A stretch of DNA of 12,620 nucleotides from Endomicrobium sp. (GTDB lineage: Bacteria; Elusimicrobiota; Endomicrobiia; Endomicrobiales; Endomicrobiaceae), in NCBI GenBank assembly GCA_031278115.1, contig JAITKZ010000012.1:1-12620 (forward strand), read 5' to 3'. Under the pieces are notes generated by a model. It did no database searches. It was not told where the DNA came from and worked only from the letters and a program-made list of their open reading frames with translations. How positions within the stretch are numbered: the first letter of the stretch is position 1; every line of letters begins with the position of its first letter. Made by a program: the position numbers and the translations under genes. This document shows, one piece after another, positions 7,393 to 12,620 of this stretch.

Positions 7393-7977
7393 TTAGTTAA
7401 AGGCTTTCTCTTCAACAAGTTTAGCTATTATATGTATCAAAAGTATATGACACTCTTGTGTCCTTGCTGTAACTTTAGATGGTGCACAATAGCACAAATC
7501 GCATATATCCTTCATTTTGCCGCCCTCCGAATTTGTCATTCCTATTGTAAATACACCCAGCTTTTTAGCCAACTCCAAAGCATTTATAACATTTTTTGAA
7601 TTGCCACTTGTTGATATGGCTATAAAAACATCCCCTTCTTGAGCAAAAGCTTCTAGCTGTCTGCTAAAAGAATAGTCATAACCAAAGTCATTACCTATTG
7701 CAGTCAAAGAAGATACATTTTCATTTAAAGTAATAGATGAAAGAGCTGCTCTGTTTTTTTCAAAACGAACCACCATTTCAGCAGAAAAATGCAAGGCGTC
7801 AGAGGCAGAGCCGCCGTTTCCACATATAATAGTCTTTTTATTATTTTTGTAAGCTTCAACAATTTTATTTACAACTTTATAAATGTAATCAATTTGAGAG
7901 TCTTCAAGCATTTTTTTCTTTGCCTCAATACTGTCATTTATAAGGGTTTTAATTATTTCTTTGCCATTGTTTTCCAT
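7393..7977 (-). CDS. gmhA: Sedoheptulose 7-phosphate isomerase GmhA (SIS domain)
   Basis: GmhA isomerises sedoheptulose 7-phosphate to D-glycero-D-manno-heptose 7-phosphate, the first step to ADP-heptose for the LPS inner core. The protein is 194 residues, as usual for the family. It has the SIS phosphate-binding motifs CGNGGSASDALHFSAEM (about 52-68) and ISTSGNSKNV (121-130), and the active-site pattern TARTQECHILLIH (170-182). Likely metal or catalytic positions are H63, E67, Q174 and H182. The ATG at 7977 has a GGGGAAT Shine-Dalgarno and lies 11 nt after accC. It is the last gene of the peptidase-efp-accB-accC operon. Its presence implies the cell makes, or made, heptose-containing surface glycolipid. 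DiaA-like SIS proteins are an alternative, but the E and H pattern favours GmhA. Confidence 0.9.
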   Translation of the reverse strand: MENNGKEIIKTLINDSIEAKKKMLEDSQIDYIYKVVNKIVEAYKNNKKTIICGNGGSASDALHFSAEMVVRFEKNRAALSSITLNENVSSLTAIGNDFGYDYSFSRQLEAFAQEGDVFIAISTSGNSKNVINALELAKKLGVFTIGMTNSEGGKMKDICDLCYCAPSKVTARTQECHILLIHIIAKLVEEKAFN

Positions 7978-7988
7978 TATTCCCCACT

Positions 7989-9338
7989 TTATTTCCCAAA
8001 TATATGTTTTGAAAGAAAGCCCGTGCTTACGCTTCCTTTGCGGAACTGTTCGCTGTTCATAATCTTAACGTGCAGAGAAGATGTATTTTTAACATTTTCT
8101 ATTTCCACTTCTCTCAAAGCTCTCTGCATTCTTGTAATAGATTCGTTTCTGTCTGTTCCAAAAGATATAACCTTTGCTATTAAACTGTCATAAAATGGAG
8201 GGATTGTATATCCTGAATAAACATGCGTGTCAATTCTGATTCCTGGACCTCCAGGCAAATATAATTTACCTATTTTGCCCGGCGACGGGATAAAATCTTT
8301 ATCTGGATCTTCGGCATTTATTCTACACTCTATAGCATGGCCTAATATCTTTACTTTTTCAGAAATAATAGAAAGTTTTTCTCCTGCGGCAAGCTTTATT
8401 TGTTCTTTTACAAGATCTATCCCTGTAACCATTTCGGTTATAGGATGCTCAACCTGAATTCTAGTATTCATTTCCATGAAATAAAAATGACCTTTTTTAT
8501 CTACGAGAAATTCTACTGTGCCTACGGTAACATATTTGACTGCGACGGCGGCGTTCCTTGCGGCTTTACCCATTTTCTTTCTAAGAGATTCGCTTATTAA
8601 AGGAGAAGGACTCTCTTCAACAAGTTTTTGATGTCTTCTTTGTATTGAACAATCCCTCTCAGGCAAATAGGCAGTTTTGCCGTATTTATCCCCAAGAATT
8701 TGAAATTCTATATGATGAGGCTCCTCAATATATTTTTCCATATATACGTCAGGATTACCGAATGCAGCTTTAGCTTCAGTCTGAGCCATTACAATGGCAT
8801 TTTGAAAAGTTTCTTCGGAAGTTACTATTCTCATTCCCTTTCCGCCGCCGCCCGCGGTAGCTTTAACTATTACAGGATATCCTATTTTTTTTGCCATAGC
8901 AAAAATTTTAGGATCGTCGGCGCTTACAGGACCGTCGGAACCCGGAACTACAGGAACGCCCGATTTCTTCATAAGCTCAATAGCGGCTATTTTGTCTCCC
9001 ATCTTTTCTATGGATTCTTTTGAAGGTCCGATAAATTTTAAACCGCAAGCTTCGCAAACTTCGGCAAAATAAGTATTTTCAGATAAGAATCCATACCCTG
9101 GATGAATAGCGTCTGCTCCTGAAATTTCTGCCACAGCTATAATGCTTGGTATGTTAAGGTAACTATCCGAAACACTTGCCTCACCGACGCATACAGACTG
9201 ATCGGCAAATTTTACATGCATACTCCCTCTGTCAGCCTCTGAATGTATGGCAACGGTCTTAATCCCTAGTTCTCTGCACGCTCTTATTACTCTGCATGCT
9301 ATTTCGCCTCTATTTGCAATTAAAACCTTTTTAAACAT
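7989..9338 (-). CDS. accC: Biotin carboxylase subunit of acetyl-CoA carboxylase
   Basis: AccC carboxylates the biotin on AccB using ATP and bicarbonate, beginning malonyl-CoA synthesis. From the ATG at 9338 the protein is 449 residues, the standard length. This start (MFKKVLIANRGEIA) is preferred over an in-frame one at 9401 because a GGGAGATAAG Shine-Dalgarno stands directly before it and the family begins here. The biotin carboxylase N-domain has HPGYGFLSEN. The ATP-grasp region has GGGGKGM, ERDCSIQRRHQK and FMEMNTRIQVEHPITEM with active-site Glu, Asn and Arg residues. The C-terminal domain ends in KHIFGK. It lies 46 nt downstream of accB and 11 nt before gmhA. No accA or accD is visible here, so the carboxyltransferase must be encoded elsewhere. 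Confidence 0.97.
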   Translation of the reverse strand: MFKKVLIANRGEIACRVIRACRELGIKTVAIHSEADRGSMHVKFADQSVCVGEASVSDSYLNIPSIIAVAEISGADAIHPGYGFLSENTYFAEVCEACGLKFIGPSKESIEKMGDKIAAIELMKKSGVPVVPGSDGPVSADDPKIFAMAKKIGYPVIVKATAGGGGKGMRIVTSEETFQNAIVMAQTEAKAAFGNPDVYMEKYIEEPHHIEFQILGDKYGKTAYLPERDCSIQRRHQKLVEESPSPLISESLRKKMGKAARNAAVAVKYVTVGTVEFLVDKKGHFYFMEMNTRIQVEHPITEMVTGIDLVKEQIKLAAGEKLSIISEKVKILGHAIECRINAEDPDKDFIPSPGKIGKLYLPGGPGIRIDTHVYSGYTIPPFYDSLIAKVISFGTDRNESITRMQRALREVEIENVKNTSSLHVKIMNSEQFRKGSVSTGFLSKHIFGK

Positions 9339-9384
9339 CTTATCTCCCGTTTGTAAACAGCAGTGATTTGGAATGTTTGATAAA

Positions 9385-9801
9385 TTATTTGCTCGTATCA
9401 ACTAAAAATAGTTCTTGACCATACTCAATAGCCTGACCGTTTGAAACAAAAACTTTTACTATTTTACCTTTGACTTTGGTTTTTACGTCTTTAATAATCT
9501 TCATTGCTTCTATTTGACCGATTTTTTGATCAATTGCGATATTATCGCCTTCTTTTATGTCGCCATCAGGAAGACTCCCAAAGGTACCTACCATTGTTGA
9601 TTTGATTGGAACTATAGAATCTTTTTCTTGTGTCTTTTTGCTTTCAACAACAACTTCTTTGACAGATGCAGCAGGACATGCGACGGCGTCCACTTCAGAT
9701 TTTTTAAAATACAAAGAATGGTCGCCGTTGTGATATTCCATTTCTTCAATATCGGTATGCTTGACTGATTTTAAAAATTCTTTTATTTCCTGCGGATTCA
9801 T
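9385..9801 (-). CDS. accB: Biotin carboxyl carrier protein AccB
   Basis: AccB carries carboxyl groups on covalently bound biotin between AccC and the carboxyltransferase. From ATG 9801 (MNPQEIKEFLK) it is 138 residues. This start follows GAGGTTAAA, a good Shine-Dalgarno, and is preferred to an in-frame ATG at 9825. The N-terminal ~35 residues resemble the family's AccB-specific region, followed by a low-complexity linker (about 36-62). The C-terminal biotinyl domain runs from about 63 and contains IEAMKIIKDV with the biotin-accepting lysine at K101. The common motif is EAMKLM, so KII is a mild variant. It ends 46 nt before accC, the universal accB-accC pair. Confidence 0.95.
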   Translation of the reverse strand: MNPQEIKEFLKSVKHTDIEEMEYHNGDHSLYFKKSEVDAVACPAASVKEVVVESKKTQEKDSIVPIKSTMVGTFGSLPDGDIKEGDNIAIDQKIGQIEAMKIIKDVKTKVKGKIVKVFVSNGQAIEYGQELFLVDTSK

Positions 9802-9816
9802 TTTAACCTCATTATA

Positions 9817-9832
9817 CCTCGTCAAAACGAGG
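9817..9832 (-). other. Small hairpin between efp and accB
   Basis: CCTCGT and ACGAGG form a 6-bp stem with a 4-base loop in the 68-bp gap before accB. A TATAAT (9816-9811) follows it on the minus strand, right before the accB Shine-Dalgarno. The hairpin could modulate readthrough or RNA stability. There is no T run, so it is not a normal terminator. Confidence 0.4.
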
Positions 9833-9869
9833 ACTATTAAGATTTTTTCGCTGACAAATACAGATTTGA

Positions 9870-10427
9870 TTATACTCTCTCTACGTACTCTCCAGTTCTT
9901 GTATCCACTTTTATTTTATCGCCTTCTTTGATAAAGAGAGGAACGCGAATATCCGCACCTGTTTCAAGTTTTGCCATCTTTGTAAGGTTGGAAACTGAAT
10001 CGCCTTTGATTCCGGGTTCTGCTTCAGCTATTGTCATTTCTATTATTATTGGAAGGTCTATGCCAATAAGTTCATTTTCAAGATATACAGCTTCAACTTC
10101 AAGATTTTCTTTAAAATAATTTGCTTTATCTCCTAACAGTTCTGGAGAAACGCTTATCTGTTCGTACGTATTCATGTCCATAAAATTAAATTTTACGCCT
10201 TCTTTGTACAAAAACTGCTTTTTCTGTCTTGTAACGCTTAAAGCTTCAAACTTCTCTCCCGACTTAAAAGTACGTTCAATAGTGCCGCCTTTTTTAAGAT
10301 GTCTGAGCTTAACGCGCATTACAGCTCCGCCTTTTCCTGGTTTGTGGTTTTGAAACCAAGTAATCTGGTAGGGGTCGCCATCTACTAAAATATTAAGTCC
10401 ATTTTTAAAATCCGATGTTGAAATCAT
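9870..10427 (-). CDS. efp: Translation elongation factor P
   Basis: EF-P binds the ribosome between the P and E sites and relieves stalling at consecutive prolines. The 185-residue protein has the three expected beta-barrel domains. The N-terminal domain carries NHKPGKGGAVMRVKL (27-41), with the tip lysine K32 where many bacteria modify EF-P. The two OB-like domains follow, including the late GDSVSNLTKMAKLETGADIRVPLFIKEGD region. Lysine rather than arginine at the tip argues against EarP-type rhamnosylation. No modification enzyme is in the window. It starts 12 nt after the peptidase gene, which ends in tandem stops TAA TAG, with a modest GGGAT Shine-Dalgarno. The peptidase-efp pairing is common in bacteria. 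Confidence 0.97.
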   Translation of the reverse strand: MISTSDFKNGLNILVDGDPYQITWFQNHKPGKGGAVMRVKLRHLKKGGTIERTFKSGEKFEALSVTRQKKQFLYKEGVKFNFMDMNTYEQISVSPELLGDKANYFKENLEVEAVYLENELIGIDLPIIIEMTIAEAEPGIKGDSVSNLTKMAKLETGADIRVPLFIKEGDKIKVDTRTGEYVERV

Positions 10428-10439
10428 CTTTTATCCCTA

Positions 10440-11504
10440 TTAATATGTTGCTGAAGTCAATATTTCACAACCATCTTCTTTTATAAGTATTGTATCTTCT
10501 ATCCTAATGCCGAATTCTTGTTCAATATATATTCCAGGTTCCACAGTAACAGTCATTCCTACAAGAAAAACGCCTTCGGCAGTTGAGGATAACGAAGGCA
10601 TTTCATGAATTTCTATTCCCAGTCCGTGTCCGGTAGTATGTATAAACTTATCTTTGTACCCGGCAGACTCTAGGATACTTCTTGCTGTTTTGTCCGCCCA
10701 AGCAATAGGCAAACCTGCTTTTATTCCTTTCAACACAGCTCCCTGAGAATGCTTAACAACATTCCAAATCTGCTTACGATTATCGTCAATTTTATCTAAA
10801 AAGTATGTACGCGTCAAGTCTGAACAATAACTATTGTAGACACAACCTATATCCATCATTACAATATCATTTTGACTTAATTTCTTATCAGAACTTCTGT
10901 GATGAGGATTTGCAGAATTTTTCCCAAAAGCTATTATAGGAGCAAAACTTTCAGTTACGTGATTTTTTGAAAACAATTCAAGAACTTTATAGTGAATGTC
11001 TAATTCACTAAGACCTGGTTTAAGTTCTTTTCTGACACTATCGCAAATTGATGAAACTATTTTGCATGATTTCTTTAAGTTCTCTATTTCGTTGTCTTCT
11101 TTTATCCTTCTTGCGCTATCAAGCATGCCTATCTTTCTTTCAACTTCTATGCCATTTTGGCTTAACTCTTTGCTTACAATAATAAAGTCCAACGCTGTCA
11201 TATATTTCGGGTCAACAAACATTTTTTTTTCATTGTTTTTTTTCAAAATTTCTAAAACAGTTTTATGAAAAGGAACGCCCAGATATACATCTACATCTTT
11301 ATCATAGAAAAATTCTCTTGCTTGATTTTCTATCATCTTGGAGCAAATAGCATAAGTTTTGTCATTAACATGCAAAAGCCAAAAGCCGTCAAACTCAGCT
11401 CCCGTAAGATAAAAAATCTCTTTTGAATCGGTAAATAAAACGCTCCTCACTTTCACAGTACTTATTATTTTATTTATATTTTTTCCATTGCTTTTTATCT
11501 CCAA
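10440..11504 (-). CDS. M24B Xaa-Pro peptidase (aminopeptidase P or prolidase type)
   Basis: M24 pita-bread metallopeptidases remove an N-terminal residue before proline or split Xaa-Pro dipeptides in the cytoplasm. The 354-residue protein has the creatinase-like N-domain to about 125, then the catalytic domain with all five metal ligands: D218 (MMDIG), D229 (SDLTR), H293 (TTGHGLG), E322 (VEPGIY) and E336 (RIEDT). HHRSS at 201-205 supports the proline-peptidase subgroup. The start is TTG at 11504 with GGGAG 6 nt upstream; the nearby ATG is out of frame. The size and efp neighbour match YqhT of B. subtilis. It heads the operon. A9 and A8 runs around 11222-11243 are kept in frame. PepP and PepQ activities cannot be separated from sequence alone. 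Confidence 0.93.
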   Translation of the reverse strand: MEIKSNGKNINKIISTVKVRSVLFTDSKEIFYLTGAEFDGFWLLHVNDKTYAICSKMIENQAREFFYDKDVDVYLGVPFHKTVLEILKKNNEKKMFVDPKYMTALDFIIVSKELSQNGIEVERKIGMLDSARRIKEDNEIENLKKSCKIVSSICDSVRKELKPGLSELDIHYKVLELFSKNHVTESFAPIIAFGKNSANPHHRSSDKKLSQNDIVMMDIGCVYNSYCSDLTRTYFLDKIDDNRKQIWNVVKHSQGAVLKGIKAGLPIAWADKTARSILESAGYKDKFIHTTGHGLGIEIHEMPSLSSTAEGVFLVGMTVTVEPGIYIEQEFGIRIEDTILIKEDGCEILTSATY

Positions 11505-11552
11505 TTTTTTCTCCCGAGAATAAAAATGCTGTCTTTTGCATGTATATTCTAC

Positions 11553-11581
11553 TTGACAATTATATAATTATTTTATTAAAT
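11553..11581 (+). promoter_or_regulatory. Promoter of the cold-shock gene, possibly overlapping a divergent one
   Basis: A perfect TTGACA (11553-11558) stands 17 bp before TTAAAT (11576-11581), a weak -10. This gives a leader of about 68 nt before the ATG. On the minus strand a TATAAT occurs at 11564-11559, with only a poor -35, and could serve the peptidase operon. The two signals abut, so the divergent genes may compete for RNA polymerase. Confidence 0.55.
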
Positions 11582-11617
11582 GATAAAGCAATCGCTAGAA
11601 GTGGTTGTAAATCTTAA

Positions 11618-11637
11618 TATCTGCTTATTAGCAGATA
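11618..11637 (+). other. Leader hairpin directly upstream of the cold-shock SD
   Basis: TATCTGC (11618-11624) pairs with GCAGATA (11631-11637) across a 6-base loop. It is followed by AAAAAAAGGAG, the Shine-Dalgarno. A stem next to the SD could affect translation with temperature, as in other cold-shock mRNAs. The role is inferred. Confidence 0.55.
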
Positions 11638-11655
11638 AAAAAAGGAGTTGTAGTA

Positions 11656-11859
11656 ATGGCACAAGGCAAAGTTAAGTGGTTTAACGACCAGAAAGGGTAT
11701 GGATTTATTTCTAATGATGACGGATCGGGTGATGTTTTTGCGCACTATTCAGCTATTCAGTCTGAAGGTTTCAAGTCATTAGCAGAGGGGGACAGTGTCG
11801 AATTTGAAGTTGTAAATTCTGACAAAGGTCCTAAAGCAGCAAACATAAAAAAAATCTAA
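11656..11859 (+). CDS. csp: Cold-shock domain protein (CspA family)
   Basis: A 67-residue single OB-fold RNA- and DNA-binding protein that melts RNA secondary structure and helps translation, classically at low temperature. RNP1 is KGYGFI (13-18) and RNP2 is VFAHYSAI (27-34), where the family more often has VFVHFSAI. The surface aromatics W8, Y15, F17, F28 and Y31 are in place. AAGGAG lies 8 nt before the ATG. It is transcribed alone between its own promoter and terminator. The long leader with a hairpin suggests post-transcriptional control. Whether it is cold-induced or constitutive cannot be told. Confidence 0.96.
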   Translation: MAQGKVKWFNDQKGYGFISNDDGSGDVFAHYSAIQSEGFKSLAEGDSVEFEVVNSDKGPKAANIKKI

Positions 11860-11877
11860 ATTTGTTCTAAAGACCTT

Positions 11878-11917
11878 AAATAAAGGATTGAAAAACTTTC
11901 AATCCTTTATTTTTTTA
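11878..11917 (+). terminator. Intrinsic terminator of the cold-shock gene
   Basis: A 16-bp stem (11878-11893 with 11897-11912; core AAAGGATTGAAA/TTTCAATCCTTT) has a 3-base loop and runs into a T tract. It begins 18 nt after the stop codon. Confidence 0.9.
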
Positions 11918-11934
11918 TTTATTACTTGCGTTTA

Positions 11935-11976
11935 AGAAAAAAAAGAACCAGCCTCCGAAGTCGGAGGCTGGTTCTT
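11935..11976 (-). terminator. Intrinsic terminator of groEL
   Basis: A GC-rich 15-bp stem (11962-11976 with 11943-11957; core GAACCAGCCTCCG) has a 4-base loop and on the minus strand is followed by a run of T. It starts 12 nt after the groEL stop. Together with the preceding terminator it insulates the converging genes. Confidence 0.92.
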
Positions 11977-11988
11977 ATAAGAATATTA

Positions 11989-12620
11989 TTAATATTCTGG
12001 CATTGGAGGCATTCCTGCTCCCATCGGCGCCTTAGGAGATTTTTCAGGAATATCTGTTACTAACGTTTCTGTCGTTAAAACAAGACCTGCTATTGAAGCG
12101 GCATTTTCCAATGCGGTTCTTGTAACTTTCGCTGGATCTACAATACCAGCTTTTATCATATCCACATATTCGTTACTGTCGGCATTGTATCCGAAACCAG
12201 CGTCTTTTGAGCTTTTTACTTTATCTACTATTACAGAAGCCTCAAGACCTGCGTTTTCTACTATCATTCTTATAGGTCCTTCAAGAGCCTTAAGAACAAT
12301 TTCAATACCTGTCTTTTCATCTGCATCATTAGCTTTGATTTTTTCCAAAACAGCTTGAGCTTTTAAAAGAGCTACGCCACCACCTGCAACTATACCTTCT
12401 TCTACACCAGCTCTTGTTGCATTCAAAGCGTCTTCAACTTTAAATTTCTTTGTTTTCATTTCGGCTTCAGTTGCAGCGCCTACGTTTACCACCGCTACGC
12501 CACCAACCAATTTTGCAAGTCTTTCCTGAAGTTTTTCTTTATCATATTCAGATTTTGTATCTGCAATCTGCTTGCGAATCTGAGATATTCTTGACTCAAT
12601 TTCTTTCTTATCGCCAAGAC
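11989..12620 (-). CDS. groL: Chaperonin GroEL, C-terminal part (runs off window)
   Basis: GroEL is the 60-kDa double-ring ATP-driven folding chaperone. The window holds about the last 210 codons, and the frame is open to the window edge. Visible family segments are [18 protein letters not shown] text (here [15 protein letters not shown]), [44 protein letters not shown] and the late [19 protein letters not shown]. The C-terminus is [12 protein letters not shown] rather than the GGM repeats of E. coli, which is common outside Proteobacteria. No break is visible. The usual partner groES would lie upstream, beyond position 12620. Confidence 0.97.
   Translation of the reverse strand, partial: LGDKKEIESRISQIRKQIADTKSEYDKEKLQERLAKLVGGVAVVNVGAATEAEMKTKKFKVEDALNATRAGVEEGIVAGGGVALLKAQAVLEKIKANDADEKTGIEIVLKALEGPIRMIVENAGLEASVIVDKVKSSKDAGFGYNADSNEYVDMIKAGIVDPAKVTRTALENAASIAGLVLTTETLVTDIPEKSPKAPMGAGMPPMPEY

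Noticed and set aside
8227..9023. Several plus-strand ORFs opposite accC
   Set aside because: They are shadows of the well-supported biotin carboxylase frame, lack ribosome binding sites and resemble no family.
9339..9401. N-terminal 21-residue extension of AccC from an upstream ATG
   Set aside because: The internal ATG at 9338 has a clear Shine-Dalgarno and matches the conserved family start, and the extension would overlap the end of accB.

Overview
This is a compact, AT-rich bacterial chromosome segment with housekeeping genes on both strands and several freshly broken genes. Protein content (EF-Tu, GroEL, EF-P, biotin carboxylase, shikimate enzymes, heptose isomerase) points to a Gram-negative-type bacterium. 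The mix of intact essential genes with neighbours broken by single-base slips in A/T runs suggests a host-restricted symbiont undergoing genome reduction. My best guess is an Elusimicrobiota/Endomicrobium-like lineage. That is inference from style and protein flavour, not proof.

Left end (1-1127, minus strand). A YqaA-family membrane protein gene, broken near its 3' end, runs into a tRNA-Tyr, tRNA-Gly, tRNA-Thr, tuf operon. This is the same tRNA order and anticodons as the E. coli tufB operon. A consensus-like promoter for the operon overlaps the restored stop codon of the membrane-protein gene.

Positions 1192-5628 (plus strand). Intact rsmE is followed at once by mtaB, the tRNA methylthiotransferase gene, which carries two opposite frameshifts. 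Next come a short decayed leader/ORF, a tRNA with anticodon CAT behind a strong promoter, and a large spermidine-synthase-like membrane methyltransferase pseudogene with two frameshifts. Correcting five single-base slips restores full-length products of about 203, 389 and 720 residues.

Positions 5742-7368 (plus strand). A promoter is followed by the two-gene shikimate operon aroB-aroQ and a 16-bp hairpin terminator. Positions 7393-11504 (minus strand) hold an M24 peptidase, efp, accB, accC and gmhA as one tightly packed operon. It combines proline-stall relief in translation, the first step of fatty-acid synthesis and the first step of heptose supply for LPS. Several of these genes, plus aroQ, are neighbours in other bacteria, so the layout looks like a rearranged ancestral cluster.

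Right end (11553-12620). A cold-shock protein gene on the plus strand, with a structured leader and a strong terminator, meets the 3' end of groEL on the minus strand, which has its own terminator.

I found no CRISPR array, insertion sequence, prophage, toxin-antitoxin pair or convincing new system. The most informative signal is the pattern of homopolymer-associated frameshifts, and whether transcriptional slippage could rescue any of those genes.
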